This document shows positions 46,849 through 55,910 of a stretch of DNA of 64,000 nucleotides, one piece after another. Position 1 is the stretch's first letter; each line of letters opens with the position of its first letter. This DNA comes from Flavobacterium sp. 9 (lineage in GTDB: Bacteria; Bacteroidota; Bacteroidia; Flavobacteriales; Flavobacteriaceae). Made by a program: the position numbers and the translations under genes. Location of the stretch: the NCBI RefSeq assembly GCF_002754195.1, contig NZ_PEEU01000001.1, positions 4,960,001-5,024,000 on the forward strand, written 5' to 3'. The notes beneath the pieces were generated by a model. It did not search any database and was not told where the DNA came from. It saw only the letters and a program-made list of their open reading frames with translations.

Positions 46849-47316
46849 TTTTTTGTTTCAGGTTTTCTTTGTTTCAGGTTTCAGGTTGCAATCTGAGCGC
46901 ATAATTTTACCGCAAAGTGCGCAAAGTTTTTTTTGTTTTGGATTCTGATTAATAAACACAAAGTTCGCAAAGCTTAATCAATACAAGCTTTGCGAACTTT
47001 TCGATTTTATAAAATCACGCATAGAAAAAAAACTTAGCGTGCTTTGCGGTAAAATTTTTATTCAAATCGTAACCTGAAATCTAAATTGCTTAAATAGAAA
47101 AATCCGTGTAAATCTGCGTTTTCGCAAAGCGAATCTGTTTTATCCGCGTACTATTTACCACGCCAGAAACTCCTCAAAACTCAATCAATACAAAGCTTTG
47201 CGAACTTTATATTTGCAAACTACAATCAACAATAATAAAACTTTTCGCACTTTGCGGTAAAAATTTTATTCGACCTGAAACAAAAAAAAAGTCCCAATTA
47301 AGGGACTTTTTTAATT
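46849..47316. repeat. Gene-free stretch with nested inverted repeats
   Basis: AAAGTTCGCAAAGCTT (46960-46975) pairs perfectly with AAGCTTTGCGAACTTT (46985-47000). An outer pair, TTTTACCGCAAAG (46905-46917) and CTTTGCGGTAAAA (47042-47054), encloses it. Both right arms are repeated at 47193-47208 and 47250-47262. A terminator stem GTCCC-AATTAA-GGGAC at 47291-47306, flanked by A and T tracts, closes the nearby genes. A repeat word at 47118-47145 recurs in reverse in the 52 kb gap. No gene is seen. Confidence 0.65.
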
Positions 47317-48777
47317 CTAAGTATTTTGTTCTAATTCCTTCTGCGGATGATATCCGAAAAGGTGATGTTCTTTTATAATTTCGGCAATACCAGAAGGAAG
47401 CATATGTTCCCAACCCGTTTTTCCCTGATTGATCATTTTCAAAACCTCGCGAGAGAAAACCTCAAGATTATGCGGATCGTAATCGGCAATATCAACTACT
47501 TTTCCATTGAATTTAAAGAATTTGTATAACTCTTTCATTCTTGGATGTACTTTTAGGTTAGTTGAATTCATTAAAACTCCATTTTCATCTAACATTGGAT
47601 ACAAGAAAACTTTCATATCTCTGTAGAATAATTTTCCAAAAGCTTCCAGAATTCCACCACTTAAATGACGGTAGTATTTCTCATCAAAAATATCAACTAA
47701 ATTGTTTACACCCATTGCCAATCCCATTCTGGCCTTAGTATAATTAGCAAAATATTCAACAACTTTATAATACTCCTGGAAATTCGAGATCATAACAGTT
47801 TGACCTAACGAACATAGTAATTCGGCTCTGTCCATGAAATCACGCTCATCAATTTCACCATCAGAACGTAAATTCGAAAGTGTAATTTCAAAAACAACTA
47901 AAGTATTATCTTTTTCAACCTTATTTTCTTCGAGGAACATTTTAAGCGATTTCTCGTACATGTCCATATTTACCTTCGTAACCGGACGAAAACTTCCTCT
48001 TAAAGCAAGAAGATTCTTTTTGTATAAAATGGCAGCCGGTAAAATGTTTTTCCCTTCAGGATTAAACATTACAGCATCTGTCATTCCGTTTTTAACCAAT
48101 TGTAAACTCATTAAACGGTTATCAACATCGGCAAAACGAGGCCCTGAGAAGTTAATAGTATCAATTTCTAATTGGTCTTTGTCTAAGTGATCGTACAAAT
48201 AACGAAGTAATCGTTTAGGATCGTTATATTTGTAAAAAGCGCCGTAAATTAAGTTTACACCTAAAATTCCAAGCGTTTCCTGTTGTAATCTTGCATCAGT
48301 TTCTTTAAAACGAATGTGCAGAATAATTTCATTATATGCTTCGTCAGGTTCAATTTGGTATCGAATTCCAACCCAACCGTGACCTTTAAATTGTTTTGCA
48401 AAATCTATAGTTGCAACCGTATTGGCATAACTAAAGAAAAGTTTAGTAGGATGTTTTTCTCTGCTTAAACGCTCTTCGATGATTTGGCCTTCAAGAGTCA
48501 GCATTTTTTTTAAACGCTCTTCGGTTACATAACGGCCGTCAGTTTCAATTCCGTAAATCGCATCACTAAAATCTTTGTCATAGGCAGACATCGCTTTTGC
48601 AATTGTTCCAGAAGAACCTCCGGATCTGAAAAAGTGTCTCACCGTTTCTTGTCCAGCGCCAATTTCAGCAAATGTTCCGTAGATATTTTCGTTTAAATTT
48701 ATGCGTAAAGCTTTGTCTTTTATAGAAGGAATCTGTTCGATGACCTTGTCACCTTTGAGTTTTATTTCTGTACCCAT
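47317..48777 (-). CDS. Conserved protein of unknown function
   Basis: A 486-residue soluble protein without signal peptide or membrane helix. It is strongly ordered, with words such as GAGQETVRHFFRSGG, HGWVGIRYQIEPDEAYNE and VFSREVLKMINQGKTGWEHML. Relatives are sometimes labelled nicotinate-nucleotide adenylyltransferase, but I see no HxGH or SxTxxR motif of that enzyme, so I do not accept the name. It diverges from the PhnP-like gene; paired TAnnTTTG-like elements at 48800-48807 (minus) and 48842-48849 (plus) suggest back-to-back promoters. Codon use is ordinary, and the protein is probably a conserved housekeeping one. Confidence 0.7.
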   Translation of the reverse strand: MGTEIKLKGDKVIEQIPSIKDKALRINLNENIYGTFAEIGAGQETVRHFFRSGGSSGTIAKAMSAYDKDFSDAIYGIETDGRYVTEERLKKMLTLEGQIIEERLSREKHPTKLFFSYANTVATIDFAKQFKGHGWVGIRYQIEPDEAYNEIILHIRFKETDARLQQETLGILGVNLIYGAFYKYNDPKRLLRYLYDHLDKDQLEIDTINFSGPRFADVDNRLMSLQLVKNGMTDAVMFNPEGKNILPAAILYKKNLLALRGSFRPVTKVNMDMYEKSLKMFLEENKVEKDNTLVVFEITLSNLRSDGEIDERDFMDRAELLCSLGQTVMISNFQEYYKVVEYFANYTKARMGLAMGVNNLVDIFDEKYYRHLSGGILEAFGKLFYRDMKVFLYPMLDENGVLMNSTNLKVHPRMKELYKFFKFNGKVVDIADYDPHNLEVFSREVLKMINQGKTGWEHMLPSGIAEIIKEHHLFGYHPQKELEQNT

Positions 48778-48799
48778 TTTATTTTAAATAGATTTGTTA

Positions 48800-48849
48800 C
48801 AAAGTTAGCAAATTAGGCTTCTAATGAAAGAGAAATAATCCTATTTTTG
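48800..48849. promoter_or_regulatory. Back-to-back TAnnTTTG elements
   Basis: TAACTTTG on the minus strand (48807-48800) faces the gene ending at 48777, and TATTTTTG on the plus strand (48842-48849) faces the gene starting at 48868. Neither has a clear TTG partner at the usual distance. Confidence 0.4.
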
Positions 48850-48867
48850 TAAAAAAAATAAGTTCAA

Positions 48868-49632
48868 TTGAAGGTATATTTTTTAGGTACTGGCACATCA
48901 CAAGGTATTCCGATTATCGGAGTCGATCATCCCGTTTGTAAAAGCACTGATGCTAAGGATAAAAGGCTCAGAGTAGCCATTTGGATTACATGGAACGAGC
49001 ATTCATACGTGATCGATTGCGGTCCTGATTTCAGACAGCAAATGCTCTCATGCGGCTGCCGACATCTCGATGCAATATTATTTACGCACGAACACGCAGA
49101 TCATACTGCAGGTTTAGATGATATTCGTCCGTTTAATTTTCGTCAGGGCGAAATTCCCGTTTATGCACATCAAAGAGTAATTGATAATTTGAAACGTCGT
49201 TTTGATTATGTTTTCGAAACCGTAAACAAATATCCGGGCGCTCCAAGTGTTAAAACCATTGAAGTAATCAACAACGAACCATTTGCTGTTGGCGATAAAA
49301 TGGCGATTCCTATAAATGTAATGCATGGAGACTTGCAGGTTTTTGGATATCGCATAGATGATTTTGCGTACTTAACCGATGTTAAAACCATTGCAGAAGA
49401 TGAAGTTGAGAAATTAAAAGGTCTTAAGGTTTTGGTTGTAAATGCCTTACGCGTAGAACCGCACGATACACATTTTAATTTGCAGGAAGCACTTGATTTT
49501 ATAAATTTGGTGCAGCCGGAAATTGCTTATTTAACACATATCAGTCACGTTTTAGGTTTTCACGAAGAAGTACAGAAACAACTTCCTAAAAACGTTTTCC
49601 TTGCTTACGACAATTTAGAAATTACAATTTAA
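48868..49632 (+). CDS. Metallo-beta-lactamase fold hydrolase, PhnP-like
   Basis: A 254-residue metal-dependent hydrolase. The metal site reads THEHADH (H74, H76, D78, H79), with later His residues in MHGDLQ and LTHISHVLG and the Asp in AYLTDVKT. The N-terminal VYFLGTGTSQGIP is the standard opening of the PhnP/tRNase Z-like branch. PhnP cleaves cyclic phosphate phosphodiesters, but the actual substrate here is unknown. No phosphonate genes are near. The start is TTG. A small membrane-anchored protein follows after 13 bases, probably co-transcribed. Confidence 0.9.
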   Translation: MKVYFLGTGTSQGIPIIGVDHPVCKSTDAKDKRLRVAIWITWNEHSYVIDCGPDFRQQMLSCGCRHLDAILFTHEHADHTAGLDDIRPFNFRQGEIPVYAHQRVIDNLKRRFDYVFETVNKYPGAPSVKTIEVINNEPFAVGDKMAIPINVMHGDLQVFGYRIDDFAYLTDVKTIAEDEVEKLKGLKVLVVNALRVEPHDTHFNLQEALDFINLVQPEIAYLTHISHVLGFHEEVQKQLPKNVFLAYDNLEITI

Positions 49633-49645
49633 TTATACCACAGAA

Positions 49646-50149
49646 ATGAAAAAATCCTTAATGCTTTACCTTTTTATCCTTGCGATATTAATGAACGTTT
49701 TTACTTATATGTTTTATAGCCGAGAAATAAAATTTGAGCAAGAAAGATATGATAAAACGACTAAAAAGCTGAGAGACAGTATCAATTTAGTGTCGACGAA
49801 ACTGGCAGATGCAGATTATTTTTCGTTAGAACACAATGAAAATGCACAAAATTACTTTGATAATAGTGCTTCAGGCGGAAAAGTAATTTTATTCGAAAAA
49901 TTGATTCCGGTTGTAACCGAAAAATTATTGGATCTTAATTCAAATCCAAACGGAAATCCTTATACAGGACAAGATAAAATAGGTCCAAACAAATTTATCA
50001 TAAACAAAATAAAAATCTTAAACCACAGATGGATCATTGCAGATTATAGTAATGGTGAATTATGGGGAGAAGTCTTGTTAAAATATTTTGTTGATCAGGA
50101 TGAAAAGATTACTTTTGAAGTAAATCAGACTTGGTTATACCAAAAATAG
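49646..50149 (+). CDS. Membrane-anchored protein of unknown function
   Basis: A 167-residue protein with one N-terminal hydrophobic helix (about residues 5-23, LMLYLFILAILMNVFTYMF), then a short coiled coil (EIKFEQERYDKTTKKLRDS) and a soluble domain of about 110 residues (ending YFVDQDEKITFEVNQTWLYQK). The helix is probably a signal anchor, with the rest in the periplasm. The gene lies 13 bases behind the PhnP-like hydrolase gene. I know no named domain. Confidence 0.65.
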   Translation: MKKSLMLYLFILAILMNVFTYMFYSREIKFEQERYDKTTKKLRDSINLVSTKLADADYFSLEHNENAQNYFDNSASGGKVILFEKLIPVVTEKLLDLNSNPNGNPYTGQDKIGPNKFIINKIKILNHRWIIADYSNGELWGEVLLKYFVDQDEKITFEVNQTWLYQK

Positions 50150-50155
50150 GATCAA

Positions 50156-50199
50156 ATAAGTTCTATTTTTAAGATAATCAACTAAAAAATAGAACTTAT
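50156..50199 (+). promoter_or_regulatory. Hairpin covering the start of the lipoprotein gene
   Basis: ATAAGTTCTATTTTT (50156-50170) pairs perfectly with AAAAATAGAACTTAT (50185-50199). The right arm runs into the ATG at 50198, so the start codon would be partly closed in the RNA. Confidence 0.55.
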
Positions 50200-50629
50200 G
50201 AAAAAGATATTTTTGTTTTCCATTCTTATAGGTCTTTCATTTTCTTGCGGGAAAAAAGTTTCAGAAGAAAATAAAACTCCGGATAAAAAAGTAGAAGCAA
50301 AACCAGTTGTTGTTGGAGGAGATTCTGACGCACATGGATGTAAAGCTTCTGCAGGTTATACGTGGTCGACACTTAAAAAAGAATGTATCCGTGTTTTTGA
50401 AGGTACAAAACTATCTCACGCCGAAGAAAACGGGAAAACCTACACAACAGCTGCCTTCGTAATTTTTGACGGAAATAAAGCAGAACTTTTTCTGGATACT
50501 CAAAAAGAATCCATCATCTTAGAAAGAAAATCCGAAGGTGATTCCTGGACTAAAGACGATTATCAATTAATTCCCTGGAAAGGGTATGTCCTGAAAAAAG
50601 GAGATAAAATTATTTATACAGGAGAATAG
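50198..50629 (+). CDS. Lipoprotein of unknown function
   Basis: A 143-residue lipoprotein (lipobox FSC near residue 17) with a linker rich in Lys and Glu and then a compact domain starting GCKASAGYTWSTLKKECIR. Two Cys in the domain, in HGCKASA and KECIR, could pair. It has no named domain. A perfect 15-base hairpin precedes it and overlaps its ATG. A good terminator follows. Confidence 0.7.
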   Translation: MKKIFLFSILIGLSFSCGKKVSEENKTPDKKVEAKPVVVGGDSDAHGCKASAGYTWSTLKKECIRVFEGTKLSHAEENGKTYTTAAFVIFDGNKAELFLDTQKESIILERKSEGDSWTKDDYQLIPWKGYVLKKGDKIIYTGE

Positions 50630-50654
50630 AGTTTAAAATTCTATAATTTTTAAA

Positions 50655-50710
50655 TAAAAAAAGACCTAAAGGTGTAAGAAATACTTCTCTCATCTTTAGG
50701 TCTTTTTTTG
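50655..50710. terminator. Bidirectional terminator
   Basis: AAAAAAAGACCTAAAG (50655-50670) pairs with CTTTAGGTCTTTTTTT (50694-50709), with an 18-base stem including a mismatch and T tracts at both ends. It separates convergent genes. Confidence 0.8.
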
Positions 50711-50750
50711 TGATCTTCCGAAATAAATTAGAAGATTTATATTTTATTGA

Positions 50751-51320
50751 TTAAACGATTTTTTTGATAAAATCAGAAGTAACAACCTGAGCAAATTCAT
50801 CATTTAAACTTGCTAAAGCAGTTTGGTGAATTATTTCAGCAGAAAAAATTTCTCCATTTATACCTTTTTTATTAAAAGTTGCCGTTGCATCAGAAATTAA
50901 ATAAGTAGTATAACCATAATTCGCTGCCATTCTCGTGGTCGTAGAAACGCAATGATCAGTTGTTAATCCTACAATGACAACAGTTGTGATTTTTGCATCA
51001 TCAAGTTGTTCTTTTAGATTTGTTCCAATAAAAGCGCTATTTACATTCTTTTTGATGATGGTTTCAAATTCAAGTGGTTTTACGATATCCTGAAATTCAT
51101 TTCCCGGATTTGTTTCGTTTAAAATTGAATTTGGATTAGAAGAACAATGTTGAATATGAAAAACAGGTAATTTTTTAGTTCTCCAAATTTCAAGAAGTTC
51201 TCCTGCCTTTTGTTCTGCATTTATATTATTTCGCTCTTCGCCCCAATATAAAATATCATTAAATCCTTTTTGAATATCAATTAATATTAATGCTGGATTA
51301 TCAAGTTTAGATACATTCAT
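50751..51320 (-). CDS. Isochorismatase-like cysteine hydrolase
   Basis: A 189-residue enzyme of the isochorismatase superfamily. The catalytic triad can be read as D15 (LILIDIQKGF), Lys in the KKNVNSAF segment (K91) and C124 (LTTDHCVSTT). A non-proline cis-peptide pattern is seen just before the Cys (GLTTDHCV). Members hydrolyse nicotinamide, isochorismate, N-carbamoyl compounds or peroxyureidoacrylate; the specific substrate cannot be chosen from the sequence. It is probably co-directional with the esterase behind it (53 bases upstream). Confidence 0.88.
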   Translation of the reverse strand: MNVSKLDNPALILIDIQKGFNDILYWGEERNNINAEQKAGELLEIWRTKKLPVFHIQHCSSNPNSILNETNPGNEFQDIVKPLEFETIIKKNVNSAFIGTNLKEQLDDAKITTVVIVGLTTDHCVSTTTRMAANYGYTTYLISDATATFNKKGINGEIFSAEIIHQTALASLNDEFAQVVTSDFIKKIV

Positions 51321-51373
51321 AATTTTAAAGGTTTTGAATTTTAGAAAAATAAATTATAACAGAAAACTGAAAA

Positions 51374-52018
51374 CTACTCAGCCAGCCAATTCTTAAAATC
51401 AAAGAAATTTTGCGGAGCCACACCGTGACCAACAGGATATTCTTTATAAGTAACAGGGATATTTAATTTTTCAAGAATTGAAGGCGTTTTTCGGGCCCAA
51501 TCAACTGGGATTACCTGATCTACAGTTCCGTGTGATGCGAAGAATTTCAGGTTTTTGAAATCGTTTTTCTCAAAACCTTCTTTGATGATTTCTTCATTAA
51601 AATAACCGCTCATAGCTACAACTCTCTGAACTTTTTCAGGATAAGAAAGCGCCACAGAATAACTTAAAATAGAACCTTGGCTAAAGCCGACTAAAGTTAC
51701 ATTATTAGCATCAATAGGATAATTAGCAACCAATTCATCAATAAATTTAGTAATTAAATCACGCGAAGTTTTTGCTTGTTCATTATCTGAAAATTTATTC
51801 TGATCAGCATCAAAATTTATCGCATACCACGCATAAGCTCCATATTGTAAATCATAAGGTGCTCTTGCCGAAATTATATAGTAATTATCAGGAAGTTCAG
51901 TAGCAAACGAAAACAAATCGGCTTCGTTGCTGCCATATCCGTGTAATAAAAGTAAAACAGGATTTTTGTCTAAAATAACTTTTGGTTCTTGTATTTTATA
52001 TTCTAAAGATAGATTCAT
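51374..52018 (-). CDS. Alpha/beta hydrolase, carboxylesterase/phospholipase type
   Basis: A 214-residue serine hydrolase of the carboxylesterase 2 group. The oxyanion loop begins LLLLHGYGSNEADLF. The nucleophile is S113 in GFSQGS, the acid is D167 in SHGTVDQVIP and the base H198 in YPVGHGVAPQ. All three are in place. It has no signal peptide, so it acts in the cytoplasm. Its natural ester is unknown. The gap upstream (52019-52230) holds repeat words related to those at 47101-47160. Confidence 0.88.
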   Translation of the reverse strand: MNLSLEYKIQEPKVILDKNPVLLLLHGYGSNEADLFSFATELPDNYYIISARAPYDLQYGAYAWYAINFDADQNKFSDNEQAKTSRDLITKFIDELVANYPIDANNVTLVGFSQGSILSYSVALSYPEKVQRVVAMSGYFNEEIIKEGFEKNDFKNLKFFASHGTVDQVIPVDWARKTPSILEKLNIPVTYKEYPVGHGVAPQNFFDFKNWLAE

Positions 52019-52079
52019 TTTTTTTAATTGTGAATTGTAAGTTGTGAATTGTAAATTTTCAGCTTTGACAAAGCTTGTT

Positions 52080-52205
52080 GAGATTATAATAAAATCTGTT
52101 TTTATCCGCTTTTTTGCTTACAAATCCGCGTCATCCGTGTTCAAAATTTATACGCTGATAAAACAGATTCGCTAAAGCGAAAACGCGGATTTCAACGGAT
52201 TTTTT
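52080..52205. repeat. Repeat element related to the 47.1 kb spacer
   Basis: ATAAAACAGATTCGCT at 52156-52171 is followed by AAAGCGAAAACGC. The reverse complement of this block matches 47118-47145 apart from a few bases. Words such as ATCCGTGT and GCGGATT occur in both. The two copies sit in opposite orientation. Confidence 0.55.
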
Positions 52206-52230
52206 TTGAATTTAAAAACAGGAAGTTTTA

Positions 52231-52557
52231 CTATCCGATACTTTTAAACCATTTTTGAAAAAGATTTCCAACTAAAGGGATTGGTCTCATTTGCCCTTGA
52301 ATAGCGCTAAAAATACCATAAGTCCATAAAATAGAAATACAAATCCACATTGGAAAAGTAATCATAAAGCTGTCAAAGTTGCTTATAATAGCTCCAAAAG
52401 AAATAAAAGTAAGTGACAATCCTAAAGCCTGACGAATATGAAAAGAAGCAAAACTATTTTTGTTTTCAGAGTTCATAGACATCGCGATCAAAACACCAAT
52501 AATCAAAATATAACTGGTAATTGCGATTGATTTTCCCTCTTCTATTGAATTATTCAT
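52231..52557 (-). CDS. DUF4870-type small membrane protein
   Basis: A 108-residue protein with three hydrophobic helices (about residues 10-30, 45-65 and 70-90). The layout ITSYILIIGVLIA, then ASFHIRQALGLSL and the C-terminal basic stretch, fits the DUF4870/Tic20-like group. The dihydroorotase-like gene ends 5 bases before its start, so both are in one operon. The function of the family is unknown. Confidence 0.75.
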   Translation of the reverse strand: MNNSIEEGKSIAITSYILIIGVLIAMSMNSENKNSFASFHIRQALGLSLTFISFGAIISNFDSFMITFPMWICISILWTYGIFSAIQGQMRPIPLVGNLFQKWFKSIG

Positions 52558-52562
52558 TTTAA

Positions 52563-53819
52563 TTATTTAGATATAACAAGTTGATTTTGGTTTAAAATTC
52601 CGTATACAGAACCTTTTATTTCGGTTCCTAAAAAGGCAGAATTTTTAGATTTTGAAAGGATATTTTCTTTTGTAAAAGTTGATTTTCCTTCCGGAGTAAA
52701 GAAAGTAAAGTTAGCTTTAGAACCTTCGGCAATTGAGTTGTTTTCGATTCCAAAAACTGCTTTTCCTAAAGTTAGCTTTTCGATTATAGTTTCAAGAGGT
52801 AAAACAGTAAGTAAAGCTCCAAAAGCACTTTCAAGCCCAATAGTTCCGTTTTTAGCGGTATCAAATTCCATTTTTTTGAATTCAATATCAATCGGGTTAT
52901 GATCAGAAGTAATCATGTCAATTGTTCCGTCTGTAACTGCTTTTAATAAAGCTTGTCTGTCGCTTTCGGTTCTTAGCGGAGGCGTAACCTTGAAACGAGT
53001 GTCAAAACCTTCTAATTTTTCATCGGTTAAAACCAAATGATGAACAGATACACTTGTTGTTACATTTAATCCTTTTGCTTTAGCTTCTTTAATTAATTCA
53101 ACTGATTTTGCTGTTGATATTGTCGGAATGTGAAGTTTTCCTCCAGTATATTCTAATAGAAATAAGTTTCTCGCTACTTGTAATTCTTCTGCTAAAGTTG
53201 GGATTCCTTTAAGACCTAGTTTGGTAGAAACGATTCCTTCGTTAGCAACACCATTTCCTTTTAGATTCGCATCTTGCGCATATGTAATTACTAAACCATC
53301 AAAATCCTGAACATATTGTAAAGCGATTTTTAAAAGATTAGCGTTGTCAATACTTTTATTATAATCTCCAAAAGCAATCGCTCCGGCTTTTTTCATATCA
53401 AATAATTCCGCCATGTCTTTTCCTTCGCTGGCTTTTGTTAAAGCTCCAATTGGGAAAAGTTCTGTAGCAAAACCATTCGCTTTATTTTTTACAAAATTTA
53501 CCTGCGATTGATTGTCGATAATAGGGAAGGAGTTGGGTTGTAGAGCAATTGCAGTAAAACCACTTTTTGCCGCAACATTTAATCCGTTTGCGATTGTTTC
53601 TCTGTCCTCATAACCTGGTTCTCCAAGAGAAACACTGCTGTCGAACCAACCTTGCGAAAGATGTAAATTGTCAAATTTCACCTCAGTTGCTTCTTTGTTT
53701 TCAGGAAGTGAAGTTCCTATTTTTTCTATTAAACCATCTGCAATTAAAAGATCAACAGTCTGGTTATGAAACGGACTTTTTGAATCGATAATTTTGGCGC
53801 TTCTGATGATTATTTTCAT
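52563..53819 (-). CDS. Dihydroorotase homologue lacking metal ligands (PyrC'-like)
   Basis: A 418-residue amidohydrolase-fold protein, aligned with class I dihydroorotase over its whole length (PGYEDRETI, VSVHHLVLTDE, KVTPPLRTESDRQALL, SDHNPI). The metal-binding residues are missing. The usual HVHLREP reads SVSLGEP (S62 and S64 for the two His, G66 for the Arg). The His of the HCED segment is Y180 in TYAQD, and the CHVST His is T233 in PTIST. The Asp of the SDH motif (D306) is kept. It therefore should not catalyse ring closure. Such inactive copies (PyrC') exist where they hold aspartate transcarbamoylase together. No pyrB is adjacent. Confidence 0.9.
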   Translation of the reverse strand: MKIIIRSAKIIDSKSPFHNQTVDLLIADGLIEKIGTSLPENKEATEVKFDNLHLSQGWFDSSVSLGEPGYEDRETIANGLNVAAKSGFTAIALQPNSFPIIDNQSQVNFVKNKANGFATELFPIGALTKASEGKDMAELFDMKKAGAIAFGDYNKSIDNANLLKIALQYVQDFDGLVITYAQDANLKGNGVANEGIVSTKLGLKGIPTLAEELQVARNLFLLEYTGGKLHIPTISTAKSVELIKEAKAKGLNVTTSVSVHHLVLTDEKLEGFDTRFKVTPPLRTESDRQALLKAVTDGTIDMITSDHNPIDIEFKKMEFDTAKNGTIGLESAFGALLTVLPLETIIEKLTLGKAVFGIENNSIAEGSKANFTFFTPEGKSTFTKENILSKSKNSAFLGTEIKGSVYGILNQNQLVISK

Positions 53820-53898
53820 ATGTAGATAAATTTATTTTGTACTGAAATCGTAAAATGATTTTTGTAAAAAGTAAAATGGTTAAAAGTAAACTCGAAAA

Positions 53899-55827
53899 TT
53901 ACTTTACAAATTTGATGATCGCCATTTCTAATGCTAAAAATAACAGTGCAAAGATAATAAACCATTTCCAAATTTGGCTGTCTGTTCGCTCAGTTTGTAG
54001 TGTATTAAAAATGGTCGAAATAGTATCAGCGGTTTTAAAATCTGAAACTACATTTGTATTGATCTGACTTAAATCACTTTCGCTTCTTTTGTAGTTGAAA
54101 CTCAGGTTTTCAACCCATTCTTTTTTATCAAAAATACTATAATTTCCAGCTGTTTCAGGGAAATCATTGAACGTTAATTTCACTTTATTATTCAATATTT
54201 GCTGAATCGGAATAAAAGAATCTTCGTTTCCTTTTACTTCCAGAATAGCATCTTTTGTCAATAAAACATCTACAAAATAAGGCTGATTGTTACCAATTGT
54301 CAATGCATTTACACCAGTTTTTTGGTTGTTTTGTCCCATTTTATAAAACAAAGGAACTATTAAAGGTGATTGCTGAAAATTTGAATTCGTAGTATTTATT
54401 GGTGCCGAAAAAACGGTAATTCCAGAAACCGGATTTTGAATCGCAGTTACAAATACACTTTGATCTTCATAAGATAAAACAGCCGGATATGGGCTTGAAA
54501 TGACAAATGAGTTTGATGTTTTTGGATATTGAAAATTGGTGATTTTATTCTCAAAAACACCTGAAAACAATGGATGATCGAAGTTTATTTTGGTAATTAA
54601 TTTGCTTTTATTTTCGAGAGATCCAAATTGAAATTTTCCAAAATTGCCTAAAAAAGAATTCAAATTTGAAATTGAACTTTTCTCAGATGGAATTACAACC
54701 AGATTTCCGCCTTTGTTTACAAATGCTTTTAAAGTAGTTTGTAATGCTTGAGGAATTTCGACCAATTCATTTAGGATAATCGTATTTTGTTTGTCCAGAC
54801 TATTATAATCTAAATTACTTATTGAATAATTATTGTAATTAAACTCTGCAGAAGTATAAATTCGGGATAAGAAATTGCTTTTTTCAGGTTCTCCGATACT
54901 AATAACATTCGTTTTTTTAGTTTTCGAAATACTGAAAAACAATTTATTATCATAAGTCAAACTATTGTCTTCAATAGTTACATATCCGTGAAAAGCTTCT
55001 TTTGGAATTGTAAAATTGATTTTCTTTTTCTTCGTGTCGAATTTTATAATCGTTTTTGCAATTAATTTATTCTGATTGTACAAAGCCATCGAAACAGGTT
55101 TGAAATCTTCTCCATAAGCAGATAAATTAACTGCGATTTCATAGAAATTTTCTAAAGTCTGATTGATATAAACACTGTCAATTGCAATATTATTTTTTTG
55201 CTCAGCTTCCGGAATAATAAAATAAGGTTTCTCTTCGCTATCAATGTTTTTTACATCTTTTTCGGACAAACCAATAGCATCTGTAATAATAACGATATCT
55301 TTTTTATGTGCTGATTTATGCGCTTTTATCTTCGCCATAATTGACGGAAGTTCAAATGGAGTTGCGCTGTAATTTAGATTTTGCAAAGCACTTTTAGAAG
55401 ATTTTATATCGGTATTCCAGTAATTTTCAGTGTTTGTTAATAAGGAGAATTGAGTAGTTTCAGGCGTGTTTTCTAATAATTCCTGAACAGCACGTTTTAG
55501 TAATTCCCCTTTTTTTCCTTTGGCTTGCATACTAAATGAATTGTCCAGAATAATATACATTTCGTTTGAAGTATTTTTACTGTCTTTGGCTTCAAAAAAA
55601 GGTTGGGCAAAAGCCAAAATAATACACGTTAACAATAATAAACGAGTTGCTAATAAAAGTCTTTTTTTGATTTTTGAACTTTTTCGAGTTTGTACAGCAA
55701 GTTCTTTTAAGAAGCGTACATTCGTGAAATAAGAGATTTTAAAACGACGTAATTGAAATAAATGTACCAAAATTGGAACAATCAATAAAAACAGAAAGTA
55801 TAGAATTTCGGGGTGTTTAAAATGCAT
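53899..55827 (-). CDS. BatA/VWA-domain membrane protein
   Basis: A 642-residue protein of the Bacteroidota Bat group. The N-terminal BatA segment (residues 1-85) reads HPEILYFLFLLIVPILVHLFQLRR, with a second helix RLLLLTCIILAFAQP. A von Willebrand A-type domain follows: ILDNSFSMQAKGKKG gives the MIDAS D-x-S-x-S pattern. The middle is a long beta-rich periplasmic region, and a last membrane helix sits near the C-terminus (WFIIFALLFLALEMAIIKFV). The other bat genes are not adjacent. The Bat system has been linked to aerotolerance, but single BatA-type proteins are uncharacterised. Confidence 0.83.
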   Translation of the reverse strand: MHFKHPEILYFLFLLIVPILVHLFQLRRFKISYFTNVRFLKELAVQTRKSSKIKKRLLLATRLLLLTCIILAFAQPFFEAKDSKNTSNEMYIILDNSFSMQAKGKKGELLKRAVQELLENTPETTQFSLLTNTENYWNTDIKSSKSALQNLNYSATPFELPSIMAKIKAHKSAHKKDIVIITDAIGLSEKDVKNIDSEEKPYFIIPEAEQKNNIAIDSVYINQTLENFYEIAVNLSAYGEDFKPVSMALYNQNKLIAKTIIKFDTKKKKINFTIPKEAFHGYVTIEDNSLTYDNKLFFSISKTKKTNVISIGEPEKSNFLSRIYTSAEFNYNNYSISNLDYNSLDKQNTIILNELVEIPQALQTTLKAFVNKGGNLVVIPSEKSSISNLNSFLGNFGKFQFGSLENKSKLITKINFDHPLFSGVFENKITNFQYPKTSNSFVISSPYPAVLSYEDQSVFVTAIQNPVSGITVFSAPINTTNSNFQQSPLIVPLFYKMGQNNQKTGVNALTIGNNQPYFVDVLLTKDAILEVKGNEDSFIPIQQILNNKVKLTFNDFPETAGNYSIFDKKEWVENLSFNYKRSESDLSQINTNVVSDFKTADTISTIFNTLQTERTDSQIWKWFIIFALLFLALEMAIIKFVK

Positions 55828-55910
55828 TCCGGCTTAGATTTACTTCACTACATTTTGTAGATGCTGGTCAAAAATACAAATTTTTCATCAAACCTTACAG
55901 GTAATATTAG

